From Symsagittifera roscoffensis (lineage: Eukaryota; Xenacoelomorpha; Acoela; Convolutidae): DNA of 64,000 nucleotides. A program made the position numbers and the translations under genes. The notes below the pieces were generated by a model. It saw only the letters and a list, made by a program, of their open reading frames with translations. It was not told the origin of the DNA and did no database searches. Positions 27,783 to 35,897 of this stretch are shown here, in pieces. The first letter of the stretch is position 1, and the number at the start of each line of letters is the position of its first letter. The DNA lies in NCBI RefSeq assembly GCF_963678635.1, contig NC_087063.1, positions 71,073,617 to 71,137,616 of the forward strand. Direction: 5' to 3'.

Positions 27783-28113
27783 TTACTTCACAAGCAGGAT
27801 CCATTATTAAATAGTCTCCCTCTTGCATGTCCGCTGGGATGCACCAATCCTCTGACGAGGTATTGTGTGGTTTGATGTTCTCGTAATGAGCCGCTCTTCC
27901 AGTGCTCAGTCGATAAAAACGACCTCCTTGATGCACCTCTGTTATCTGAAATGGACCACGCCATTTCTTTAATAGTTTCTTGGTTCCTTTTGGTGGAACC
28001 ACTTCCTGGAACACCCAGACGTAATCGCCAACTGAGTAGGCTTTTGCATCGGCTGTCCTTTTATCAAACCTCCTTTTTTGTCTAATTTGCGCCTGTTGCG
28101 TATTCCACCTGCA
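27712..28113 (-). CDS. Integrase C-terminal domain of element A
   Basis: Same frame as the main Pol ORF, separated from it by TGA at 28114-28116. It contains the GPY/F-type module: VFQEVVPPKGTKKLLKKW then GPFQITEV. It continues to YENIKPH and an acidic end. Element B reads a Leu codon (TTG) where A has the TGA, so the stop is private to A or to its source copy. This domain helps integrase bind DNA or choose targets. Confidence 0.8.
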   Translation of the reverse strand, partial: CRWNTQQAQIRQKRRFDKRTADAKAYSVGDYVWVFQEVVPPKGTKKLLKKWRGPFQITEVHQGGRFYRLSTGRAAHYENIKPHNTSSEDWCIPADMQEGDYLIMDPACEVNERGTRDKNDGNEVVDDCDLRVD

Positions 28114-31100
28114 TCAGTCATTGAGGTCCTGTTGTCTTCTAATAACGTCCCGCACGTACGTTTGCGGTGCTGTCCTCTTCCCTTCATATTCAGGGTAGAA
28201 GAACGTTAACGGGAGTGCTTTTTCGTGACCCGTCAGCATCATATGCGGACTTATTCCCGTGGTGGAGTGCTCCGTGCTGTTGTAAGCACCCATCACTTGC
28301 GGCAAGTGCTTGTCCCAGTCATCCATGTAGCGTGAGCAGTAGACTCTCAACATGGATACCAGAGTGCGATTCTGCCTCTCAACTAGGCCATTCGTTTGCG
28401 GGTGATAAGTGGTCGAGTGGGCCTGCGCTACTTGCGACCTTTTCATTAACTCTTTTGTGAGATCACCTACGAATGCTTTGCCATTGTCCGATTGGAACGT
28501 GATGGGGCAGCCATGCCTTGCTATCCACACATTTATCAAATGATCGCATGTTTCTTCTGCCGATGCTGTCATGCAGGGTGCTGCCTCCGCATACTTTGTA
28601 AAATGGTCGATCATTACCAGCACCTGATTATAACCCGTTGCTGTCATACAAATTTTCTGATGATCAATTTGCACCACTTCGTTGAAACCTGACGACTCTA
28701 TTGACTGTAGGGGGAACCTTACTTTCCTGGGATCCTTCGCTTGCTGACATGACAGGCATGCTGCGATCCACTTCTCACAAGCCTTCTTCAATCCCGGCCA
28801 TTCAAATAGTTTCTGTATCCTGTTATACACTTTGTCCACGCCTTGATGACCCATCTGATCATGTGAACGAAAGAGTAATTCGGTCTGGTACAACTGTGGT
28901 AACACTATTGAATTGTATTTATAAAGGACCTTGTCTTCCTCCTTGCGCTTACAGGCTACGATTCCGTCCTTATTCAGGTACAACAAGTCGTTTCGCTTCA
29001 GGTAGAATTGCTTCAGGATTTTGTAGCTGTCTTCTTCCAAGTCTCCCTTATCAGGTGCTCCATTCTCAATCCATCTCTTCAGACTGCTCGTCATTCTATC
29101 ATTTCGTTGAGCCCTTAGGAGATCCGACAGCCTGTACCTGGCTTTCAAATACGTCTTCACCACGTTCATTTGCCCACTCATTATCTCCGGAGCATGAGCA
29201 TCGTCCATCAACTTGACACACCATATCTTTTTCAAAGGCGTCGCTTCTTGCACAGATGGTTCCAGATTGGTACGGACGACCGTACCATGTGGCAGCAATC
29301 TGGTGGGGCGTTTTGAAACTGCTATCAGCTCGAGCTCGTCCGCGGCATTATCTATCACAGTGCCCTCTTCATCTGAGGTGTATCTGTCCCTGTCTGGATC
29401 CTGATGTGTTTCTCGGTCCAGCCCACGCTGCTTCCAGTCTACCAATAAGGAGTGGATTGCGATCTCTGACACATCGGAATTGGAAGTTGTTTCAGACGTG
29501 TTGTCCCGGGACTGGGGTCCCGAGTCAACACTTGAGTCGACTGATTCCTCAACATCATATTCCAAGTTGTCTGAGATGTTTCTTGACTCCCCGGACAAAA
29601 CTCTGTCCATCGGTCGCTTCAAAGCCGACTCCCCGGACAAAATTCTGCCCCTAGGTGGTCTAGTCAGCCTCTCCCCGGACAAGTCGTCCTGCACGGGCTC
29701 AAAGGTGTCTGACTCCTCAGAGGAGACGTCCTTGACTGGCTCGAAGGTGTCAGACTCCCCGGACATTGTCTCGTCCACGGACGAACAATCTGGGCTTGGC
29801 TCGTACTCCTCTTTTGCATCCGTGAAGTGCACTCTCCTCGTGAAGCTAGATTTCGATCTGATCCTGACTTCCTCAGTAGTTTGGTTCTGGTTCAATGTTC
29901 CATATTCAGTGAACGAAGTTCTCAACAAGACTTCTTTCGGCATCGAGGTCACCAGCTGGTTGACGATCGACCTGCAATCCCGTTCAACGCCTCGGCTGCG
30001 AATGGACACTGGCCTCTTCTCTGTTCTCTCGGTGACAGTCAACCTCTGCATGGTCTCCATCCATTCACGATCATGCCTATCCACTTCCCTATCCAACAAG
30101 TCACGGAGTTTTCCCATGACGTCGGGCGCCACGTTCACCGTCTTATTCAATAAAGCGATGCTGTTTATACCCAGCCTGGTCAGTTCTTGCTGTACCAAGT
30201 TGGATCGGACTAGCAGGTCCAACGGAACGGGTTCGCCTCTGGCTAAAAGCTTTATCTCCGCGGCCGTCTCCACTGGAAGGTCAGGGTGTCCAGGTATAGG
30301 ATGTCCTGATTTGTCTAACCACCAAGTAAGTGGCAGCTTATCGTAGGTTTCTTTGTCCAGAAAGGAAAACCCGTCTTTGATCTCTGATTGGTTAGCCTGC
30401 TTCTCCTCGAGGCGCTCATAAAATTCTGTCTTTTTACTGAGGCTATCTGCGTTCTGGTGCTTGTCACGGGTACGGTGCTCTATGATCATGTGGTATCCAT
30501 CCAGGCGCACAATCCAACGACCAATATAGCTTTGGTCCATCGAATAGGTTTTCAGCCAGGCAAGGGCACGATTATCCACGCGTAACTTGAAGGGAGCACT
30601 CCCCAGGTAGGCCCTGTATTTCTCCACGAACGTGATCACTGCAAACATCTCCGCTTTTGGTGCGCCGTACTTCATTTCAGTATCACTCAGGACTTTACTC
30701 CCGTAGGCTATCGGACGAAGAACTGTTCTCCCGTTCCACTCCTGTTCCTGGTGAAGTATGCCCGATATCGCAACCACTGATGCATCCGTGTCCAGCACGA
30801 ACATTCCCTTCTCCGTTGGCATACCGAGGACCGGTGCCTCGCAAAGTTCACGTTTGATGTTTTCAAATGAGACTTGTGCCTCATCAGTCCAGGTGAACTT
30901 TTTGCCCTTGTTTTTCATCAACCTCTGCATGGGGTATATTTTGTCAGCATACCCCTTGATGAACTCCCGATAATAATTTGCGAATCCAAGAAAACTCATC
31001 AGCTGTGTATCTGTTTTAGGTGCCTTCCAGGTCAGCACCGCTTCAACCGCTTCGGGATCTGGTCTCACTCCATGTTTGTCAACCAGGCGGCCCAGATACT

Positions 31101-31731
31101 TTATGGAATCCCTGAGGATTTCACACTTAGAGGGTTTGCATTTCAGACCCGCCTGCTTCATGCAAGAAAACACCTCCTCCAACCTCTCTATGTGGTCTTC
31201 TAAGGTTGGTGTTGCAATCACTACATCATCGACATAACACATGATGAGATTCCCGTATTTCTTAGTGACGCTCGTGAGTGCCTGGGCCATCAGTCGCTGG
31301 AATGTGGCCGTCGCGTTGCACAATCCGAATGGCATCCTCTTCCACTGGAACAGTCCCAGCTCACACGCGAAACCTGTTTTCTCTCGATCTTGCTTTCTGA
31401 GTGGCACTTGCCAGAATGCGGAGCCCAAATCCAACGTCGTGAAGAACTTAGCGTCTCCCAGCTTGGATAGGCTCTCATCGATGCGGGGAATCGGGTATGC
31501 GTCCTTTATAGTCACTGCGTTCAGATAACGGAAATCACAACAAAATCTGAGTTGTCCCCCTTTCTTTTTCGCCATGACCACGCCACAAGCCCATGGGGAC
31601 TTCGACGGCTCAATCATGTCGTACTCCATTAACATTTCAATTTCCTTCCTACACGCTTCTGACTTGTTTGGGGTCATTCTTCTCGCCCCTTCCCTATGAG
31701 GTACCGAGCCCTCTTCTATCTCAATCTCGTG
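28114..31731 (-). CDS. Pol: reverse transcriptase, RNase H and integrase
   Basis: The frame is continuous with Gag-protease apart from TAG at 31732-31734; the nominal ATG is 31677. Reverse transcriptase: FFTTLDLGSAFWQVPL (motif A), MPFGLCNATATFQRLM (motif B) and MCYVDDVVIA (motif C, near residue 147). RNase H: FVLDTDASVVAISGIL, KAEMFAVITFVEKYR and LRVDNRALAWL. A linker of about 430 residues follows, with four repeats of (M/L)SGE(S/R), encoded by the same DNA word as the PPT. Integrase: the zinc region HDQMGHQ ... CLSCQQ, then VVQIDHQ, FQSDNGKAF and GLVERQN supply D, D and E. All catalytic residues are present. The frame stops at 28114 inside the integrase C-terminal part. Confidence 0.93.
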   Translation of the reverse strand, partial: HEIEIEEGSVPHREGARRMTPNKSEACRKEIEMLMEYDMIEPSKSPWACGVVMAKKKGGQLRFCCDFRYLNAVTIKDAYPIPRIDESLSKLGDAKFFTTLDLGSAFWQVPLRKQDREKTGFACELGLFQWKRMPFGLCNATATFQRLMAQALTSVTKKYGNLIMCYVDDVVIATPTLEDHIERLEEVFSCMKQAGLKCKPSKCEILRDSIKYLGRLVDKHGVRPDPEAVEAVLTWKAPKTDTQLMSFLGFANYYREFIKGYADKIYPMQRLMKNKGKKFTWTDEAQVSFENIKRELCEAPVLGMPTEKGMFVLDTDASVVAISGILHQEQEWNGRTVLRPIAYGSKVLSDTEMKYGAPKAEMFAVITFVEKYRAYLGSAPFKLRVDNRALAWLKTYSMDQSYIGRWIVRLDGYHMIIEHRTRDKHQNADSLSKKTEFYERLEEKQANQSEIKDGFSFLDKETYDKLPLTWWLDKSGHPIPGHPDLPVETAAEIKLLARGEPVPLDLLVRSNLVQQELTRLGINSIALLNKTVNVAPDVMGKLRDLLDREVDRHDREWMETMQRLTVTERTEKRPVSIRSRGVERDCRSIVNQLVTSMPKEVLLRTSFTEYGTLNQNQTTEEVRIRSKSSFTRRVHFTDAKEEYEPSPDCSSVDETMSGESDTFEPVKDVSSEESDTFEPVQDDLSGERLTRPPRGRILSGESALKRPMDRVLSGESRNISDNLEYDVEESVDSSVDSGPQSRDNTSETTSNSDVSEIAIHSLLVDWKQRGLDRETHQDPDRDRYTSDEEGTVIDNAADELELIAVSKRPTRLLPHGTVVRTNLEPSVQEATPLKKIWCVKLMDDAHAPEIMSGQMNVVKTYLKARYRLSDLLRAQRNDRMTSSLKRWIENGAPDKGDLEEDSYKILKQFYLKRNDLLYLNKDGIVACKRKEEDKVLYKYNSIVLPQLYQTELLFRSHDQMGHQGVDKVYNRIQKLFEWPGLKKACEKWIAACLSCQQAKDPRKVRFPLQSIESSGFNEVVQIDHQKICMTATGYNQVLVMIDHFTKYAEAAPCMTASAEETCDHLINVWIARHGCPITFQSDNGKAFVGDLTKELMKRSQVAQAHSTTYHPQTNGLVERQNRTLVSMLRVYCSRYMDDWDKHLPQVMGAYNSTEHSTTGISPHMMLTGHEKALPLTFFYPEYEGKRTAPQTYVRDVIRRQQDLND
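29586..29765 (-). repeat. Four PPT-like words within the RNase H-integrase linker
   Basis: TTGTCCGGGGAGT (or one base different) occurs on the sense strand at 29586-29598, 29628-29640, 29671-29682 and 29754-29765, each encoding (M/L)SGE(S/R). The entire linker is absent from element B. Confidence 0.8.
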
Positions 31732-34700
31732 CTATACAAAATTGCAACAACCTATATCGGCCTTATGCTTTAAAAAAACGTCTGCGTTCCGATTTAGCAC
31801 CGCCCTGAGCGAATCTAGTTCCTTGTCAGATATTTTACCCTTCAGATGTTCTATATCAGGTAGGACAGGCTTATTCGCTGCTAACTCTGCTTCCGTCGGC
31901 CTCTCAGGAAAGTTGGAACAACTAGACAGCCCATCATCTGTTTCCGACTTCATTGAAAACAATTTCCTAGAAGATTTCAATTCATTTACTCTTTTCATTA
32001 TACATTCTTGGTTCGCATGTAATGGACATTTAGTTACATCAAACTTCTTCAAGTTCTCCACACTCAGAAAGTCTGTGTTCAGAGGCAAAGCGTAGCCAAG
32101 TTTCTTTCCCCTCTGTATTGTCACTGTCGTTGCTTCTGTGTTCAATAACACACTCACACACAGTCCGCTCTGAGTGAGTGAGAAGCTTCTTCCTAAAATA
32201 GCCGAGCTTTTACTGTTTGGATTTGGTACCAGACACACCTGTCTGTCATTGCTGAGTTCATTCAAGTTCCTCATCCTAAACGTCGCTACTAAGGCTTGGT
32301 TCGGTTTTAAACTAACTTTTCGATCCAGAAAGATCGGCACCTTGGCCTGATTAATTAAGATCTTATTAAGGGGTCTTTTTTCATACTTTCTATCAGGATC
32401 CTTGATCCTAATCAATCCGTCATTGAGATCAATCGTGACGTCAAAGTTGCGAACGAAATCCCTTCCTAGGATGAACTGGTCGGATTCGTCCAAATTCTCT
32501 ACTACTAGGAAGCTCATCCAAAGATGTCTCCCTCCGAGCTGCAGTGAGATGATCGGGGTTCGTCCGGCGACATAGATCGCTCCCTGATTGGCAGCTGCCA
32601 ACCTGATGTTTGTCGATATGAGATCCGACCTTTCGAAACCCATGTTGGTCCAAGTTTTGACTGGCATGACACTAACCACTGCTCCCGTGTCTAGCAGTCC
32701 CTTTACTGAAAGTTGTCTGCCTTGCACGTCCAGAACATGTGCGGCCAGATCGGCCTCGCAACCAATATGCACCGCATCTTGTTCGAGCATCGCGTTGTGT
32801 CCGATTCGTCTGACCTTCAGCTCCTCTTGACCAATGTATATCCGGCCAACCTGATCGTTCGCATCAGTTATGTGAGCTTTCGTGTAGATATTGATGCCAT
32901 CCACATTCATCAGAATCGGGTAAGGGCCATAGACATCGATATAATGTCCGTCCACTTTCATCAGCCTCGGACCTCCCGTTGTGAGCAGCGCTCGCACTGC
33001 CCTGGAGTCCAGTTTGGGATCCTTCTCCTTCAGGTAGTCGGCATAGATGTCCATGTGGATTAGCGTAATCTCGGATGGTTCACTCAAGTTCTTGACCACC
33101 TGGTGCCCTGCGACTGAGATGATGGACATTATTTTGGTCCCCGCCTTCGTCATGCCGAAAGTCTTGCCAGATATAACGTTCAGTTTTAGTCCCTGTTTCT
33201 TGGGCTCCTCTTTGTCTTCTGCTTTTGTCGCTTTACCGAGGACATTAAGACTCTCCCGAAGATCTGTGCTTTCCAGCTCCGACCTTACCCATTGCTCCAC
33301 TTCTTTCGTGGCAAGGTCCTGTTTGACATTCTGCAGCGCTGTCCTTGCCGCCAGGCCGTAATCCACCTTGAGTGGACTAGACGACTCTGCTTCGAGGTTC
33401 GAGGCTACCACCTCGTCAGGCCATGTCTTAACCTTTTTGGTCGCAAAGGTGCTCGGTGTCGTTTCCTTTCTCCGAGATTCAGCCTCGTTCATCAGACGTG
33501 CTCGACTGGCCTTGACACCCGAAAGCGCCTCTTCGTGGCGGGGATGTTTCGCGTCCGCTACTGCGTCCCAAAATTGAGTACAATCCGACTTGAAGTGTCC
33601 CTCCAAATAACAGAAGAAACACCTCGGACCATATTTCATGATGAGCCCCCTGACGTACTCCTCATGATCCTCGTCGGTCGCGTTGGCGTCCTCGAGAAAG
33701 TGGCCTATGGCCTTCATGTTCTGTTTGTATGCAGAAAACGCAGAAACGTGATGGTCCATCGAACCACAATTCGCACACGACCTCCTCTTGTCCATGTCAT
33801 CGCGAGGTTTGTACCAACTGGAATTCGCACCAGTGTTTGTCCCGCTATAGTTACCATAATTGCTGTAACGGTTTTGCGCCCTCGGTTTTATGAGTAAATA
33901 CTCGCGTGACTTCATACGCAAGTCATCGGGCGTGGGTACCTGGTCAAGCGACAGGGTGAAATGAGTGGCCAACATCGTCTTCAGCTCCTCACTCCTTACT
34001 CCATCCATAAACTTCGAAGCAATCGCCAAGTTTCGCTCGGATATTCTCTCATCCGGGTTGCTTCTCCTCCTGAGCAATTCAAGGTCGTCCAAGAATTTAT
34101 CTATTGATTCTTCATCTCTCTGACGCCTCTTCTCGAACTTCACCATAGCCTGGTGCCCTTGTACTCCAGAGCCGAAACGATTCAGCAGGATGTCGAATAT
34201 CTTGCGAGCGCTGTCTCTCTCATTGGCTCTTTTCGCCATTACACAATTTAATGCAGTACCCTCCAGGTTGCTTGTCAGCGCGCTGCACTCCTGTTTCTTG
34301 GAGAGATTCTCTTCCTCAAAGTGTAACTTCATCACCTCTATCCAATTATCAATGCAGCCGTCTGACTCGTCTTTATATGACCGTGTTCTTCTTGACCTCT
34401 CTCCTCTCTCGGTTGACTTCGAGAGCTTGGTGATGAATGTTTCAAGAGATCTGTTCAGAGGCTCAAACATCGAGGCATACATCGTTGTGTCTTGCGAGAC
34501 TGTAGTCAGATCTGGTACTGAACTGACTTGTGGCACGGTTGGCAATCTTGTCTCCGGGGTGGCATCTGCCTCCGACGGGACTGGATTCGTCCAGCCAGGC
34601 CTCTGCGGGGCTGCCCTTGGCCGCTCCTTGTTTCTATGTTCGTAGTTCGTTCTCGAGCCTTGTTGGGTTCTGGCACTGTTGCCCGTACCATCTCCAACAT

Positions 34701-35319
34701 TCGCATTGCGTGAGCGTTCCCTTGAGTTGGAACGCTCCTGCCAACTACTCCCATTCAGGATCGCGTCAAGCTTCCGCATCATCAAGTCAGATTTGGCGTC
34801 CAACCTCCTTTCCAGGCCAGTCATCGTTTGGGCGTAGGTATTATCATGATCATTCAACAATCGCTCGATCTCTCTTGTCATCCTAGCCTCTCTTTCCTCT
34901 GACTCTTTGTTTGCCTGTGCCAGGCTCTCCGCCAGGCATTGATCGGTGTTGCGAATCAACTGAGCTTGATCAACCCTCGCCTGCGATTTCACGTGCGTTA
35001 GTTCATCTCTCAGATTCTCTTGACCCTTGTGAGCCCTCTCATCCACCTGATCTATTCTTTTAGTCATGTCCCGTCTCAGTTCATCCAGACCATTCATTAC
35101 GCCAGCGAACATGTCACTTATGTCGCCAGTGGCCCCAAATGACCGGGTTATCCCAGAGAAGATGAGGTCAACGGCGGCTGCAGCCTGGTGCTTGATGACG
35201 CACCGCCTCTTTGCTTGCTCATCGACGTCATTAATCTGTCGAAGGTTGACGACGCTCCCATTGTTATCCCATCTGACATGGGCCTGGTCGGCGAGGTTGA
35301 TGACGCCTTCCTGCTCATA
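31732..35319 (-). CDS. Gag C-terminal part and aspartic protease of element A
   Basis: The frame is open from about 35319, in a stretch that reads as good protein before the nominal ATG at 35112, so it is probably entered by a -1 shift from the upstream Gag frame. Residues 1-110 (from 35112) form a coiled coil (LRDELTHVKSQARVDQ). Capsid region: IDNWIEVMKLHFEEENLS and LLNRFGSGVQGHQAMVKFE. A zinc region has CANCGSMDHH and a canonical CX2CX4HX4C knuckle, CFFCYLEGHFKSDC. Protease: GLLDTGAVVSVMP (DTG, near residue 805) and FILGRDFVRNFD. The frame ends with TAG 31732-31734 just after CCNFV; element B has Lys there. Packages RNA and matures the polyprotein. Confidence 0.88.
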   Translation of the reverse strand, partial: YEQEGVINLADQAHVRWDNNGSVVNLRQINDVDEQAKRRCVIKHQAAAAVDLIFSGITRSFGATGDISDMFAGVMNGLDELRRDMTKRIDQVDERAHKGQENLRDELTHVKSQARVDQAQLIRNTDQCLAESLAQANKESEEREARMTREIERLLNDHDNTYAQTMTGLERRLDAKSDLMMRKLDAILNGSSWQERSNSRERSRNANVGDGTGNSARTQQGSRTNYEHRNKERPRAAPQRPGWTNPVPSEADATPETRLPTVPQVSSVPDLTTVSQDTTMYASMFEPLNRSLETFITKLSKSTERGERSRRTRSYKDESDGCIDNWIEVMKLHFEEENLSKKQECSALTSNLEGTALNCVMAKRANERDSARKIFDILLNRFGSGVQGHQAMVKFEKRRQRDEESIDKFLDDLELLRRRSNPDERISERNLAIASKFMDGVRSEELKTMLATHFTLSLDQVPTPDDLRMKSREYLLIKPRAQNRYSNYGNYSGTNTGANSSWYKPRDDMDKRRSCANCGSMDHHVSAFSAYKQNMKAIGHFLEDANATDEDHEEYVRGLIMKYGPRCFFCYLEGHFKSDCTQFWDAVADAKHPRHEEALSGVKASRARLMNEAESRRKETTPSTFATKKVKTWPDEVVASNLEAESSSPLKVDYGLAARTALQNVKQDLATKEVEQWVRSELESTDLRESLNVLGKATKAEDKEEPKKQGLKLNVISGKTFGMTKAGTKIMSIISVAGHQVVKNLSEPSEITLIHMDIYADYLKEKDPKLDSRAVRALLTTGGPRLMKVDGHYIDVYGPYPILMNVDGINIYTKAHITDANDQVGRIYIGQEELKVRRIGHNAMLEQDAVHIGCEADLAAHVLDVQGRQLSVKGLLDTGAVVSVMPVKTWTNMGFERSDLISTNIRLAAANQGAIYVAGRTPIISLQLGGRHLWMSFLVVENLDESDQFILGRDFVRNFDVTIDLNDGLIRIKDPDRKYEKRPLNKILINQAKVPIFLDRKVSLKPNQALVATFRMRNLNELSNDRQVCLVPNPNSKSSAILGRSFSLTQSGLCVSVLLNTEATTVTIQRGKKLGYALPLNTDFLSVENLKKFDVTKCPLHANQECIMKRVNELKSSRKLFSMKSETDDGLSSCSNFPERPTEAELAANKPVLPDIEHLKGKISDKELDSLRAVLNRNADVFLKHKADIGCCNFV

Positions 35320-35837
35320 TCATTCCTTGGGCACGGTGTGAAGTTCACATCCGGATGGGTTATCTCCGGGTAGTCATCACTGGAAGTCAAACCGACAGTT
35401 GGTAGTGACGCCATGCGTTCGTCGTACAAGGACTTCCAACTCTTCTTGGCCTTCGAACCCGTTTGTTCTCCACTCGGGCTTATACTCGACCTGGTCTCCT
35501 CTGTCCTCTCGGCTTCCTCCCGTTCGAGGACCTCGTCTGGCTCAAAGTCGGGTCGAATGAGCGTTCGCTCCCCTTCGTCAAAGGGATCCACCAGCGTTTC
35601 GCTCGCAGGCTCGGCCTCGGCGCTCCGCCTTTGATTGCCATCGAGGTTTTTCTCGCTCCTTAGTTTCATTTCGCTCACTGAAAGATCAGGTTGACCTTTA
35701 GTCGATTCGTCTTCAGCAAACGCGTCGGAAGCGCTGCTAAACGAGGTTTGGCTACGCCTAGTTCTAAACTTCCGCGTGCTTCCCTTGCTTAGCTTGGGAA
35801 TTTTAGTAGTCGATCCTAGCGAGTCCCTGCGCTGCAT
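35148..35837 (-). CDS. Gag N-terminal ORF of element A
   Basis: The ATG at 35837 (MQRRDSLGS) is preferred to the upstream non-ATG start. The protein is Ser/Arg/Glu-rich and probably disordered, with a basic start (RKFRTRRSQ) and acidic centre. Its frame stays open to 35148, but from about 35325 the next frame (-1) gives a better-formed protein that runs into capsid. I place the functional end near 35325; the rest overlaps. Either a programmed -1 shift or an indel explains this; element B is truncated here and cannot decide. Confidence 0.6.
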   Translation of the reverse strand: MQRRDSLGSTTKIPKLSKGSTRKFRTRRSQTSFSSASDAFAEDESTKGQPDLSVSEMKLRSEKNLDGNQRRSAEAEPASETLVDPFDEGERTLIRPDFEPDEVLEREEAERTEETRSSISPSGEQTGSKAKKSWKSLYDERMASLPTVGLTSSDDYPEITHPDVNFTPCPRNDMSRKASSTSPTRPMSDGITMGASSTFDRLMTSMSKQRGGASSSTRLQPPLTSSSLG

Positions 35838-35897
35838 AGTTTTTAACAAAATGAAAGTATTCGTAATTTGATGGCAATGCAAACGTACCACAAACAA

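Noticed and set aside
29480-30346. 288-codon plus-strand frame
   Set aside because: It is antisense to the RNase H-integrase linker of Pol; the Ser-rich composition reflects the complementary coding strand.
33292-33897. 201-codon plus-strand frame
   Set aside because: Antisense to Gag with its zinc knuckle; no independent motif.
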